Source: Archaeoglobus veneficus SNP6
GTDB taxonomy: Archaea; Halobacteriota; Archaeoglobi; Archaeoglobales; Archaeoglobaceae
Length of the DNA: 64,000 nucleotides
NCBI RefSeq assembly: GCF_000194625.1
Contig: NC_015320.1
Span: 248,001 to 312,000, forward strand
Reading direction: 5' to 3'
The notes under the pieces: generated by a model
The model's database searches: none
Told to the model about the DNA's origin: nothing
What the model saw: the letters and a program-made list of their open reading frames with translations, nothing else
Part shown: positions 53,606-62,925 of the stretch, piece after piece
How the letters are laid out: each line of letters opens with the position of its first letter
Numbering within the stretch: position 1 is the stretch's first letter
Program-made: the position numbers and the translations under genes

Positions 53606-56221
53606 GTGGATGGTAAGGGTGGCATGGGTCTTAACAGTATAAGGGCAAAGCTGCTCGCAGGGTTTGGAATCGTCATCGCCCTTTGCTTCGTCATTGGAAT
53701 CACGTGCTACAGTAATGCCGTGACATCAAGCGATCTCGGCGCAAAAATGAGCCAGAAAGACTGGCCGGCAGCGAATGCAGTGATGATGCTAAAAGCACTG
53801 GAACAGGAGAAGCTTTACTGCGTGCATGGTTACCTGCTGGAGGGTGACGAGACGTTTATTGAAAAGTTGAATGAGGTTTACAACGAGGAGCAAAAGCATC
53901 TGGAGATAATTGAGGAATCCGGGGCATTTTCGTCTGACGAAATAGCAGAGTTGAAGAGTTTGAATGCTAAACTGGATGCTGCCATCAATGACATAATTGA
54001 GGCGCACAAGGCTGGAGACGATGGGAAAGTTGAAGTTATAATGGAAGAACGGCTCGACCCGACTTCAGAGAACCTGATAGGACTGCTTGAAAGAATGGAT
54101 GAGGAAATCGATGAACACATGACCGAACACACTGCCGAAATATACAGCACGGCATCCAAGGCCGAAACAACGGCTCTGGCAGTAACAGTGCTTGCTGCGG
54201 TTGCTGGTATTGGCGTGTCACTTTTTGTTTCTGCTAGGATAAGCAATGGAATAAAAGAAGTTGCAAGTGTAGCTGAAAAAATAGGAAAAGGTGATTTTGG
54301 GGCACGAGCCACTATTAAGAGCGGAGATGAAATTGGCCTGTTAGCGGAGTCGATAAACCGCATGGGTGAAGAAATTCAGAGACATGTAAGTGCGATAGAG
54401 AGTATGCGAAAGGAACTTGTTGAAATCTTCAAAAAGTTCCCGAGGCCCGGGTACGTTTACTTCATAGATACGAATGGTGTCCTCAAGTACGCGAACGATG
54501 CATTTGTCAAGGACTTTACAGGTTATGAAAAAGCTGAAGATATTATCGGAAGAAGGCTATCTGAAGTTCTTGGAATTAAAACTATCGCAGAAAAAGTTCT
54601 CGAGACTGGCAAGGCAGTAATTGGCAAAGAGATTGTAGCAAATAAGAAGGATGGTACGAGCATACCATTGCTTATCTCTGGTATCCCGGTCCGGGCAAAT
54701 GGTAATATCATCGGAGCTCTTGGCTTCCTTGTTGACATAACAGAACAGAAGAGGAAGGAGAAGGAAATCCAGGAAATAATCGACGGTGTTGCAATGCCTC
54801 TCATGAAGATAGACAAGGATTACAACATCCAGATGATAAACAAAGCCGGAGCGGAACTTGTGGGCAAGGCACCAGAAGAGGTTGTGGGAAGAAAGTGCTA
54901 CGAAATCTTCAACACCCTCGATTGCAGAACGGATGCATGTGCCTGCCATAGAGCAATGCTGAGTGGAAGAGTGGAGAGCAATGAAACGGTTGCAAGACCA
55001 ATGGGTAGAGAAATACCGATTCTCTACGTTGCTACGCCGGTAAAGAATGAGAAGGGTGAAATCGTAGGAGCTATTGAGTACATTACAGATATTAGCGAGT
55101 TGAAGGAAAGAGAAATGCGGATAGAGAACGAAAAGAGGTACGTCGAGGAGGTTGTCAACGCCCTACTCCCAGTAGTCGAGGCTGCAGCAAATGGAGACCT
55201 GACAGCGGAAATCGCCATCGAAACAAGAGACGGCGACGCCCTCGACAGGCTCGTCAAAGCATTCGAAGACATGCGTTCAGGCCTCAGAAGCATAATCGAG
55301 AATCTCAGTGAGGCAGTCAACAAGCTATCCTCAGCTTCGGAAGAACTCTCAGCAAGCATAGAAGAAATCAACTCCGCCTCAAAGTCCGTCTCGGAATCGG
55401 CCCAGAAGATATCTGCTGGAGCTGAAGAACAGACCTCCCTTATAGAAAAGGCAAACAAGCTCATGGAAGAGATCTCAGGCATTACGGAAGAGACCGCAAG
55501 CAGTGCTGAAAGCGTGCTCAACATTGCAATGGAGGCCGAAAAAATTGCAATGGAGGGTGTTGATTCTTCAAACAACGTCATAAGGAACATGGACAGCCTT
55601 GCTCATGCCAACCAGCTCGTAACACAGGAAGTCGATGAACTTGTGAAGAAGGCAGAACAGATTGGAGAGATCGTGGACATAATCACAAAGATTGCAGAAC
55701 AGACCTCGTTGCTCGCACTCAACGCCAACATAGAGGCAGCAAGAGTTGGAGAGCAGGGCAGAGGATTCGCAGTTGTCGCCGGAGAAGTTGGCAAGCTTGC
55801 AAATGAAACTCAGGAATCTGCGAAGAGCATTGCAGCCCTCATTAAAGAGATACAGGACAGCATGCACAAGCTTGCCGAATCTGTCCAGAATTCTAACATG
55901 AAGACGGAAGATGCGGTTAGAAGCGTCAGCGACATAGTGGAGAAGATAGAGAAGATAAGGGAAGTTATAGAAGAGACGGCTACAGGCATGAGAGAGATAA
56001 AGAGAGCCATGGACGACCAGGCCAACGCTGTGCAGAACCTTGCTTCTCTCTCCGACAGAGTCTACCAGGTTGCACTTGAGAACGCCAGAGAAGTTGAGAA
56101 CACCGCCGCTGCAGCAGAGGAACAGGCTTCGAGCATTGACGAGATAACGAGAGCAGCAGAAGACTTGTCGAGGATGGCTGAAGGGTTGCTTAAAATCGTG
56201 CAGCGCTTTAAAGTGGAGTAA
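53606..56221 (+). CDS. Methyl-accepting chemotaxis-type receptor with HAMP and two PAS domains
   Basis: An 871-residue membrane receptor starting with GTG. TM1 (about residues 12-32), an extracellular helical sensor (about 33-190), TM2 (about 190-210), HAMP (about 210-265), PAS1 (about 275-390), PAS2 (about 395-510) with a Cys cluster ([18 protein letters not shown], about 431-448), then a long MA signalling domain (about 560-870) with the conserved hairpin [31 protein letters not shown]. It would signal to CheA; a cheW gene follows. No cheA is in view. Confidence 0.93.
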   Translation: MDGKGGMGLNSIRAKLLAGFGIVIALCFVIGITCYSNAVTSSDLGAKMSQKDWPAANAVMMLKALEQEKLYCVHGYLLEGDETFIEKLNEVYNEEQKHLEIIEESGAFSSDEIAELKSLNAKLDAAINDIIEAHKAGDDGKVEVIMEERLDPTSENLIGLLERMDEEIDEHMTEHTAEIYSTASKAETTALAVTVLAAVAGIGVSLFVSARISNGIKEVASVAEKIGKGDFGARATIKSGDEIGLLAESINRMGEEIQRHVSAIESMRKELVEIFKKFPRPGYVYFIDTNGVLKYANDAFVKDFTGYEKAEDIIGRRLSEVLGIKTIAEKVLETGKAVIGKEIVANKKDGTSIPLLISGIPVRANGNIIGALGFLVDITEQKRKEKEIQEIIDGVAMPLMKIDKDYNIQMINKAGAELVGKAPEEVVGRKCYEIFNTLDCRTDACACHRAMLSGRVESNETVARPMGREIPILYVATPVKNEKGEIVGAIEYITDISELKEREMRIENEKRYVEEVVNALLPVVEAAANGDLTAEIAIETRDGDALDRLVKAFEDMRSGLRSIIENLSEAVNKLSSASEELSASIEEINSASKSVSESAQKISAGAEEQTSLIEKANKLMEEISGITEETASSAESVLNIAMEAEKIAMEGVDSSNNVIRNMDSLAHANQLVTQEVDELVKKAEQIGEIVDIITKIAEQTSLLALNANIEAARVGEQGRGFAVVAGEVGKLANETQESAKSIAALIKEIQDSMHKLAESVQNSNMKTEDAVRSVSDIVEKIEKIREVIEETATGMREIKRAMDDQANAVQNLASLSDRVYQVALENAREVENTAAAAEEQASSIDEITRAAEDLSRMAEGLLKIVQRFKVE

Positions 56222-56243
56222 GTACTGAAGGGTGAAAACAGCC

Positions 56244-56666
56244 ATGGCCGGCGTGGACAAGGTCGTCAAGTTCAGGCTTGGAAACGGATTTTTTGCAATT
56301 TCCGTCAACGATGTCAAGGAAGTAGTCAAGGTGCAGAACATTACGCGGATACCCAATGCTCCTCCGCATGTGGAGGGAATCATGGATCTGAGGGGAGAAG
56401 TTTGTACGATAATAGACCCAAGGGTAATACTGAACGTGAATTCGACGGATGTCAACGAGGACAAGCAGCGAATAATCGTACTCGATGTTGGCAAGAGCGT
56501 CGGCATTAAGGTTGACGAGGTAATCTCAGTCGATGATGTCCTGCCTGATCAGCTCGAAGATGCAACGGAACTCGGAGACTATGCAAAGGCCATAATAAAG
56601 GACAGGATAAATGACAGGGTTGAGCTCGTGCTCTGGCTCGATGTGCACAAGCTTGTTGATGGTTGA
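56244..56666 (+). CDS. cheW: CheW-like coupling protein
   Basis: A 140-residue beta-barrel protein of the CheW family that links the receptor to CheA. The start at 56244 follows GGGTGAAAAC with 7-10 bp spacing; an in-frame GTG at 56232 lies within that site. Motifs VKEVVKVQNITRIPNAPPHVEGIMDLRG (about residues 27-54) and VDEVISVDDVLP (about 92-103) are diagnostic. It follows the receptor gene by 22 bp and is co-transcribed. Confidence 0.93.
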   Translation: MAGVDKVVKFRLGNGFFAISVNDVKEVVKVQNITRIPNAPPHVEGIMDLRGEVCTIIDPRVILNVNSTDVNEDKQRIIVLDVGKSVGIKVDEVISVDDVLPDQLEDATELGDYAKAIIKDRINDRVELVLWLDVHKLVDG

Positions 56667-57005
56667 TTCTTTTAAATTTTTTATTTATTTAATTTTTATT
56701 TATTCTACAATTATGGTTTGGAGTGGAAGATATGGAGTAGCTGTGGATGGAAACTTGTTGAGGTTCGGGAAGGGTAAAAGTGGGCTTTAGCTTATTGCTG
56801 ATTAAGATCTCACTTTAATCTCAATCTCAATCGTAATTGCAGCATGGATTGAGGCAAACGTAACGTTGAAAATGGCCGAATCAATGCTGGCGAAAGGTAT
56901 TTGAAGATTCGAGCCAATTTGTAAACGTGAAAGTAACCGGGGTAAGACATGAAAAAGAAGATACTGATGAAGATTTAAGTTTAAAGGAAACTTGAAGGAA
57001 AGGAG
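56667..57005. other. Intergenic region between cheW and the UPF0175/PIN pair
   Basis: About 340 bp. A T-rich stretch directly after cheW (56668-56705) is a possible terminator. Nothing else with gene character is seen; one 25-codon frame at 56711 has no support. Confidence 0.5.
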
Positions 57006-57011
57006 ATGAAG

Positions 57012-57293
57012 ATGGAAGCTGCTTGGATTGTGAAAGGTATCGAGAATGTGGTCAAAGCGAATCCCAAGAGACTTGAGAGTTTACTTAAAGACCTTAAGAA
57101 GGACAGGGAGTTGTTTGAGGAGATTGTTATTTCTGCATACGTGGATGGGCTGATCAGTCTATCCAAAGCTGCGGAATTACTCGAAGTTACGCGAGATGAA
57201 CTGGTCGAGATTCTTAAGAGAAAGGGGATTCCCCTAAGGGTTTTGAGTAAGGAAGATGTAGTAGCTGAAGCAGAGGCAATCAAATGGTTTTAG
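57012..57293 (+). CDS. UPF0175-family antitoxin-like protein
   Basis: A 93-residue protein (start at 57012, with AAAGGAG 7 bp upstream; 57006 is possible but too close). The C-terminal helix-turn-helix (LISLSKAAELLEVTRDELVEILKRKGIPL, about residues 48-76) is the UPF0175 core. Such proteins pair with DUF3368/PIN proteins as antitoxins. It overlaps the next gene by 10 bp, as expected for an operon of this type. Confidence 0.85.
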   Translation: MEAAWIVKGIENVVKANPKRLESLLKDLKKDRELFEEIVISAYVDGLISLSKAAELLEVTRDELVEILKRKGIPLRVLSKEDVVAEAEAIKWF

Positions 57294-57748
57294 TCGATAA
57301 CACGGTTCTTTCAAACTTTGCAAAGGTGAACAGGCTGGATCTGCTTAGGAGAACCCTCGAGAAGGTATATGTAACAGAGCAGGTTTTGGAGGAGTTTAAG
57401 TTTGGTGCTATGAGGGGAGTTCTACCTGTTGTATCTCCTGATTTTGAGGTGTTAAAGCTGGAAGGAGAAGAGATTGAGCTTTACAATTCATTAAGGGTGA
57501 AGTTGGGAAAGGGAGAAGCATCTTGCTTAGCCATTGCAAAGAACCGCAACATGAAATTTCTAACAGATGATTCAGATGCGAGAAAAGTTGCAAACATTCT
57601 GGGAGTTCCCGTGTCTGGAATCGTTGGTGTTCTTGTTCGTTGCATTGAAAAGAGTGTAATCTCCAAAGAAGAGGGAAACCAAATTCTAAAAGAGATGATC
57701 GCAAAGGGTTTTTATTCCCCGATTTCCGATTTAGAGGAGATTGGGTAA
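57284..57748 (+). CDS. PIN-domain (DUF3368) ribonuclease toxin-like protein
   Basis: A 154-residue PIN-fold protein. The acidic residues expected for metal binding are Asp5 (LVDNTVL), Glu37, Glu78 (LGKGEASCLAIA) and Asp95/Asp96 (LTDDSDAR). Partner of the UPF0175 protein; the pair is probably a type II toxin-antitoxin module cutting RNA. Intact as read. Confidence 0.88.
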   Translation: MVLVDNTVLSNFAKVNRLDLLRRTLEKVYVTEQVLEEFKFGAMRGVLPVVSPDFEVLKLEGEEIELYNSLRVKLGKGEASCLAIAKNRNMKFLTDDSDARKVANILGVPVSGIVGVLVRCIEKSVISKEEGNQILKEMIAKGFYSPISDLEEIG

Positions 57749-57915
57749 GTTCAATACAACTCACAAATTGAACTCCGATCGAAGAGATAGGGCAATAGAG
57801 AAATTAAAGAAGCTTTAAAATCGACCAGACCTGATACAATCCAAACATTGCTGTGGGAATCAAAGCTGGAGTGAGAACCATTCGGAAGAGACGATCGCAA
57901 ATTTGGCGGTTGCAG
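57749..57915. other. Intergenic remnant-like DNA
   Basis: No gene is seen. A broken frame (IKEALKSTRPDTIQTLLWES) on the plus strand near 57800-57860 could be a gene relic but cannot be assigned. Confidence 0.3.
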
Positions 57916-58263
57916 TTAGATTTCAGTCGAATCTCTGTACATTGTGCTGTTTGGCTCAGTGTACACCGTGAAGTCCTGAGATCTGGAAGGCTGATTGCCG
58001 TAAATATGGCAATCGTAACATATTCCTCTTTTGCACGCTATACACGTTTCCGCATTCAGGAACAGTGGTTTTGAGAGAATATTGTTATCCAGCCCGTATA
58101 TCTCGTTATAATGTTTCCACTCCACAATAAAATCCCCGTGGAAAGCTGGTGTATCCCAGTCATTCTTTGGCTTGTTCCAGATTGCGTTCGCGTAATCATA
58201 GGAGTCGTTGTGGCAGTGGTAGCAGGAGAGTCTGTATGCAGCATGGGTGGTTTCGTCGAACAC
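57916..58263 (-). pseudogene. Truncated multiheme cytochrome c-type fragment
   Basis: A frame of about 115 residues with heme motifs CYHCH and CYDCH, plus CIACK lacking the His. It starts only with GTG at 58263 and has no signal peptide, and an in-frame reading upstream is open only to about 58340, where a stop appears. It therefore lacks the export signal and N-terminal part of a cytochrome and is probably a 5'-truncated relic. The upstream gap shows a possible transposase-like remnant. Confidence 0.6.
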
Positions 58264-58401
58264 GGATGGATGTGTTACCGACAGATCTTCAAGTTTAAGG
58301 AGAACGAAAGTTCTGGAACAGATTTCTTAGGAATTCTATTAGTCTGTTCAGAGCTGGGTGAGCTTTATGGCTGTCTATAACTATCATTAGATTGAAACAT
58401 G

Positions 58402-59808
58402 TTAATACGATCGTGACACGTTTCCGGACGGCTCAGATTCTATGTTTATGTTTATATTGTAATTATAATTATAATTATCTGAATGACAACCACCACACCG
58501 AGCGTATCCATAATTATTGTGACACATGTCACAGCTACTTGACTCGTAAGCCGTATGTCCAGCAGCCTCGTGGCACCCCATACAGAGATCTCCGCTAAAT
58601 GTCCGTGCTTTATTTTCAGTCTGGTTCATAAAGGCACGATGTCCATCTTCATTACCCCAATAGCCGCTGCCGCTTATTACACCGTAGGGGTCTTTTGTCT
58701 TGCCATATCCATGACAGGTGGTACATCTCAGAGCTTCTGCAGCGTGAACACTCGTGGAGTTCGTGTCGCCAACGACGCTATCGAGATTGTACGTTGTGCT
58801 GTCTGAGGGGTGCTCGCTTGCGTACTTTGCAACGTTGTGGCATTTGGTACAGTACGTGCTGTTAACCCACTGTGACCTGTACGACGGTGGTATATAATGG
58901 TACCTTGTGTGTCCCCAATAGTTGTCTATTGGCCAATCGTGGTCTTTGCCCCCCATCGTCCAGTATCCATAGGTATTCCCTCCATAGTCGTCTGAATCTA
59001 TCTCAATTGGTGAGTGTGTGGAGTAGTTGTATGGAGTGCCAGTAGTGCCGTTCACCAAGGCGTCGTATATGTTCTTGTGGCAGCTTATGCAGTCTATATC
59101 CTTTAAAGCTATGAATTCATGCTTTGCTCCGGTTTTTGTGAAGTTGACTTCATATGTTCGTGTCCCATTGTAGTTGAAGTTCGTTAGAGTCCAAGAACTG
59201 GAGTACTTCGTGTAGCTTATATTCCAGAAGTATTTGTAGTCCAGTTCGATCGAATAGTTCGTGTGGCACGCAAGACAGGCTTCGTTTTCTCCGACACACA
59301 GATCGCAGTTTAAAGAGAGTTCAACAAATTTTTTGTGAGCGGAATAATCACTTCCATAGTTAGTTTCGTTGAATGGATAGGCCGGAGGGGCGTGCTTTTC
59401 AACCCATGTATCGTTATAATACGTCGTTTCCCACCTACCACTTGACGCATTGTAGTAGTTAGCAACTCCACCATGACAGTCCAAACAGCGGGGAGTGTAG
59501 GCAGCATGGCTCTGATTGCCCACGAATATTCCACTTGAGTTGTGTTCAGCGTAGGTTATTACCTTTCCTTCAGAGGTTTTTTTGAGTCTATGGCATTCCT
59601 CGCACTTGAAATTGGAGTGAATCGCTGAATGCCTGAGCTGATCCGCTATTTGAGGATGGCAGGAGGTACAGTTGATGTCGTTTTCATTACCGCTTATGTC
59701 CACGATTTCATGAGAACCCTGAAAGAATGAGACTACGTTGGTTGATGCAAGTAGCAGCAACGCGGCAATTCCAAACATCAGTGGGATAATTAGCCCTTCA
59801 CCCCTCAT
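58402..59808 (-). CDS. Ten-heme c-type cytochrome, exported, membrane-anchored
   Basis: A 468-residue protein with an N-terminal hydrophobic anchor or signal (about residues 6-22) and ten CxxCH motifs (first Cys at 47, 69, 108, 178, 240, 320, 362, 409, 426, 438). An eleventh site CDLCV (168-172) lacks the His. It has about 14 N-x-S/T sequons, usual for glycosylated archaeal surface proteins. It ends in a low-complexity YNYNYNININI tail made of a short DNA repeat. Likely an extracellular electron carrier. It overlaps the four-heme gene by 4 bp (ATGA). Confidence 0.88.
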   Translation of the reverse strand: MRGEGLIIPLMFGIAALLLLASTNVVSFFQGSHEIVDISGNENDINCTSCHPQIADQLRHSAIHSNFKCEECHRLKKTSEGKVITYAEHNSSGIFVGNQSHAAYTPRCLDCHGGVANYYNASSGRWETTYYNDTWVEKHAPPAYPFNETNYGSDYSAHKKFVELSLNCDLCVGENEACLACHTNYSIELDYKYFWNISYTKYSSSWTLTNFNYNGTRTYEVNFTKTGAKHEFIALKDIDCISCHKNIYDALVNGTTGTPYNYSTHSPIEIDSDDYGGNTYGYWTMGGKDHDWPIDNYWGHTRYHYIPPSYRSQWVNSTYCTKCHNVAKYASEHPSDSTTYNLDSVVGDTNSTSVHAAEALRCTTCHGYGKTKDPYGVISGSGYWGNEDGHRAFMNQTENKARTFSGDLCMGCHEAAGHTAYESSSCDMCHNNYGYARCGGCHSDNYNYNYNININIESEPSGNVSRSY

Positions 59809-60515
59809 TGTATCACCTCGTAACTACCTTTTTTGGTCTTATCCGGCACGAATATGTGGTATGTCCGGTTTTCAACGGCGCTAATGCTTTCAATATCCCA
59901 GTACGACTGCGAAGACGTGTAGGTGTCATTCACGACAATTTTCACCTTTATGGCTGAGGTAAAGTTCATTGTAATGTTTACAGTCGTATGGCAGGCAACA
60001 CAGCTCTCACTCTCCTTGTAGAGCAGACTGGAGTTGGTGGATTGTATAACAAAGGAGTAGTGTGATGCATTAATTCCGGTATCGTTTCCGGGATTTGAAG
60101 CAAAGTCGCTTTGTCCAAAACCTCCTGCAACGGGGGCGTTAAATGGGTTCGTCGAATTAAAGTGGCAGTAGCCGCAGTTAACGATCGTTGCTGCATGCGC
60201 TTCTTTTCCTGGCGTGGCAGTGGTGTAATCACCAGTAACACTTGCGTAGGTTATGCTTGAATTTGCACGATGGCACACGAGACATTCGCTGCCATCCAGT
60301 CCAGCCTTTCCATCAACCATCGAGTGATTTGCGCTGTGCTGCAGCTCTTCGTATATGTCAGCATGACACTTAACACATGGCACACTCTTCTCGTAGCTTA
60401 AATTGTACCAGACATGCTGTCCGGCGAAGAGTGATGCGGTTGAGGGAAGGACAAGGACACCTAAGGCGAAAAGGATTACGGTGATCAAGAAGATTTTTGG
60501 AGCATCAATACTCAT
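59805..60515 (-). CDS. Four-heme c-type cytochrome, exported
   Basis: A 236-residue protein with an N-terminal membrane segment (about residues 8-28) and four CxxCH motifs (first Cys at 47, 78, 114, 172). The C-terminal part is beta-rich without hemes. It starts the operon with the ten-heme protein and is translationally coupled to it (ATGA). Together they suggest an outward electron path, for example to metals or a partner cell, as in iron-reducing Archaeoglobales; acceptor is not shown by sequence. Confidence 0.88.
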   Translation of the reverse strand: MSIDAPKIFLITVILFALGVLVLPSTASLFAGQHVWYNLSYEKSVPCVKCHADIYEELQHSANHSMVDGKAGLDGSECLVCHRANSSITYASVTGDYTTATPGKEAHAATIVNCGYCHFNSTNPFNAPVAGGFGQSDFASNPGNDTGINASHYSFVIQSTNSSLLYKESESCVACHTTVNITMNFTSAIKVKIVVNDTYTSSQSYWDIESISAVENRTYHIFVPDKTKKGSYEVIQ

Positions 60516-60628
60516 AATAACAATTCTGATTATATCTACTTAAGCTTTGCCAAACCCGCACATGATGTATAAGGGTGGCAAATTTTGTATTAGGCTTTTA
60601 TAGTGTTGTTTTAAATAAAATGGAAAGG

Positions 60629-62020
60629 CTAAGTAACTTCCTTCATCATCTTTTCAAGTTCAAGCGCGAAGGAGAGTATGGCATTCTCCTCGAAGTAGTT
60701 GCCGATTACCTGCATTCCTACAGGCAGACCTTTAACGAATCCTATGGGCATTGATAAGGCTGGCAGACCTGCGAGGTTAATTGGGACCGTATTGACATCC
60801 ATCTTGTACATGGTCAGCGGATCTGCGAGTTCACCAATCCTGAATGGCAGTGATGGCATTGTTGGTGAGATAAGGAGGTCATAATCCTTGAATGCTCTCT
60901 GGAAGTCGTTCTTTACAAGGGTTCTGACTTTCAGAGCTTTGAGGTAGTACTTCCCGTAATAGCCCGCTGAGAGAGCATAGCTACCGAGCATTATTCTCCT
61001 CTTGACTTCGCTTCCAAATCCCTCTGCTCTGACCTTTGAGAAGTACCTCGTCCAGGAGTCGAGTTGGGGCAGAGCGTAACCATAGCGAACGCCGTCATAC
61101 CTCGCGAGGTTTGATGAAGCCTCACCCATTGCGATTATGTAGTATGCAGCGAGGGCGTACTTGAAAGAAGGCATGGAAACTTCGCCAACCTCGCAGCCCA
61201 TGCCTTTTATTACCTCAACAGCCTCCTCGAAGCATTTCATGACATCGTCGTTGCCACCCATCTCGCTGATTACGCCAATTCTGAACTTCCTGAATTTTGG
61301 TGTAAATACGAACGGCTTTCCTGCATTTGTCGAATCTCTTTCATCCTTACCGGATATAACTTCGAGAAGTAAAGCAAGGTCTTCAACGCATGAAGCCATG
61401 GGCCCTATCTGATCCAGCGAATTCGCGTACGGTATCAGGCCGTACCTCGAAACGAGACCATATGTGGGTTTTAAGCCGACGACACCGCAGAAGCTCGCAG
61501 GGCAGCGAATGCTTCCACCGGTATCACTTCCCAGGGATAAAACTGTCTCACCTGCAGCGATCGCCGCACCGCTCCCTCCGCTGCTCCCTCCTGCAACTCT
61601 GTTCTCGTCATGGGGGTTCCTTACGACTCCAAAGTAGGATGTCTCTGTCGTTGTCCCCATTGCAAACTCGTCCAGGTTTGTTTTGCCTATGATTATTGCT
61701 CCTTCCTGCTTAATTCTCTCAACGACGTGTGCATCAAAAACGGGAACGTAATCTTCGAGGATTTTTGAGGCACACGTAGTTCGCATACCCTTCGTTGAGA
61801 TGTTATCCTTAACTGCGATGGGGATGCCTGCAAGCTTCCCTTCAAGCTTGCCCTTATCGTACTCCTCTGCAAGCTTTAACGCGTCGCCGTTTACAGTTAT
61901 GTAGGCGTTGAATTTGCTTTTTTCAATTCTCTCGAGCATCTCAGCAACAAGATCGTAGGCCTTCTCGCTTTCGAGTCTCTGCTTCCACTCCGCTATGCTT
62001 ATCTGGCCTTTTCCGCTCAT
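60629..62020 (-). CDS. gatA: Asp-tRNA(Asn)/Glu-tRNA(Gln) amidotransferase subunit A
   Basis: A 463-residue amidase-signature enzyme that releases ammonia from glutamine for tRNA-dependent amidation. The Ser-cisSer-Lys triad is present: Lys71 (AVKDNIS), Ser146 (GGSSGGSGAA) and Ser170 (SDTGGSIRCP). It overlaps gatC by 4 bp. GatB is not in the window. With GatC present, it is the GatCAB system used for Asn-tRNA in archaea. Confidence 0.94.
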   Translation of the reverse strand: MSGKGQISIAEWKQRLESEKAYDLVAEMLERIEKSKFNAYITVNGDALKLAEEYDKGKLEGKLAGIPIAVKDNISTKGMRTTCASKILEDYVPVFDAHVVERIKQEGAIIIGKTNLDEFAMGTTTETSYFGVVRNPHDENRVAGGSSGGSGAAIAAGETVLSLGSDTGGSIRCPASFCGVVGLKPTYGLVSRYGLIPYANSLDQIGPMASCVEDLALLLEVISGKDERDSTNAGKPFVFTPKFRKFRIGVISEMGGNDDVMKCFEEAVEVIKGMGCEVGEVSMPSFKYALAAYYIIAMGEASSNLARYDGVRYGYALPQLDSWTRYFSKVRAEGFGSEVKRRIMLGSYALSAGYYGKYYLKALKVRTLVKNDFQRAFKDYDLLISPTMPSLPFRIGELADPLTMYKMDVNTVPINLAGLPALSMPIGFVKGLPVGMQVIGNYFEENAILSFALELEKMMKEVT

Positions 62021-62298
62021 TCGACCACCCTCGGGCCCTTGAAGTAACCGTCTTCAATGTGCTTTGCGTTCTTCAATGCCTCCTCTCTCGAGAGACACGG
62101 CTTTGGAACGTCATCTCTGAATACGTTACTTATGGGGAGCACGTGAAAAGTCGGTTCAACGTCTTCGGTAACCTCATCGAGGATATTGAAGTACTCGAGA
62201 ATGCTCTGAAATTCTTTTCTGAAATTTTCAACCTCTTCGGGTTTAATCTCTATTTTTGCAAGACCTGCAATCTTGTAAACGTCCTCTTCAGTAATCAT
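62017..62298 (-). CDS. gatC: Asp/Glu-tRNA amidotransferase subunit C
   Basis: A 93-residue protein that wraps around GatA and stabilises it. Start at 62298 (MITEEDVYKIAGLAKIEIKPEE) matches the family N-terminus; an in-frame upstream extension overlaps the divergent gene and is not supported. The C-terminus has the usual R-D-D...L-x-x-E-E-A-L pattern (FRDDVPKPCLSREEALKNA). It is the first gene of the gatCA pair. Confidence 0.92.
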   Translation of the reverse strand: MITEEDVYKIAGLAKIEIKPEEVENFRKEFQSILEYFNILDEVTEDVEPTFHVLPISNVFRDDVPKPCLSREEALKNAKHIEDGYFKGPRVVE

Positions 62299-62359
62299 GG
62301 TTTGAACTTTGAGTGATTGAATAAAAAGCTTGGCGTAAGGTTTATCTTCGCCGCGACCA

Positions 62360-62611
62360 ATGAAAACACAGATGTCGTGCATATTCTGCAAGTACTTCGC
62401 GAGCTGCGGTGGTATGGCAGAGATCTGCGGGCACTTCGAGCTCAAAGACAGTCCAAAGCAAAACAGGCCAAATAGAAAGCTCAAAGACATCGTTGAGAAA
62501 TCGATGACCATAAGCGAAGCTGCAGCAAAACTCAACATGACCGTGACTGAATTTCTCGAAATGCTTGGTGAAATGGAGAGGCAAGGGAAGATAAAAATCG
62601 AGCTGAAGTAG
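62360..62611 (+). CDS. Small protein with four-Cys cluster and winged-helix-like domain
   Basis: An 83-residue protein: N-terminal Cys at about 7, 10, 16 and 23 (CIFCKYFASCGGMAEICG), a possible Fe-S or Zn site, then a helix-turn-helix-like domain (MTISEAAAKLNMTVTEFLEMLGEMERQGKIKI, about residues 49-80). It lies divergent from gatCA. It could be a metal- or redox-sensing regulator; the family is not known to me. The Met at 62372 is another possible start. Confidence 0.65.
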   Translation: MKTQMSCIFCKYFASCGGMAEICGHFELKDSPKQNRPNRKLKDIVEKSMTISEAAAKLNMTVTEFLEMLGEMERQGKIKIELK

Positions 62612-62616
62612 AGAAG

Positions 62617-62925
62617 TCAAACAAGTTCAAAGTGCACGACCGTTACGAACTCATCATCCCTCAAGCTCCCGTATATTCTCTTTAGGGCTTTTATCAGCTC
62701 TTCGACGCTGTCAAACCCATCCTTTATCGCATCTTCGTCCGTAAGCTCTCTAACCCTCTTGATTACGGCCTTGACGACCCTCGCCCTTGCAAAGGGCTCA
62801 TTGTTTGCAGTAAGATAAACTACTTTTCCAACAGGGTAACTCTTGATGCCCTTCCTCACTGTGGTTCTCTTCTTTCCTTCAAGTATCAGGGGCACATACT
62901 CTTTATCAAAGTTTATCGCCGTCAT
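62617..62925 (-). CDS. ASCH-domain protein
   Basis: A 102-residue protein with the ASCH beta-barrel pattern: ILEGKKRTTVRKGI (about residues 13-26) and a nearby basic groove, as in RNA-binding proteins related to PUA. It overlaps the end of tmcA by 20 bp. It is probably RNA-related and may accompany the RNA-acetylating enzyme upstream, although this is inference from position. Confidence 0.82.
   Translation of the reverse strand: MTAINFDKEYVPLILEGKKRTTVRKGIKSYPVGKVVYLTANNEPFARARVVKAVIKRVRELTDEDAIKDGFDSVEELIKALKRIYGSLRDDEFVTVVHFELV

Noticed and set aside
55568-56506. A 312-codon minus-strand frame opposite the chemoreceptor
   Set aside because: Cys/Leu/Phe-rich shadow of the highly repetitive signalling domain; no ribosome-binding site.
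58295-58387. A 30-residue minus-strand frame (MIVIDSHKAHPALNRLIEFL...) resembling part of a DDE transposase
   Set aside because: Too short to assign and no inverted repeats or second catalytic segment are seen; mentioned only as possible relic.
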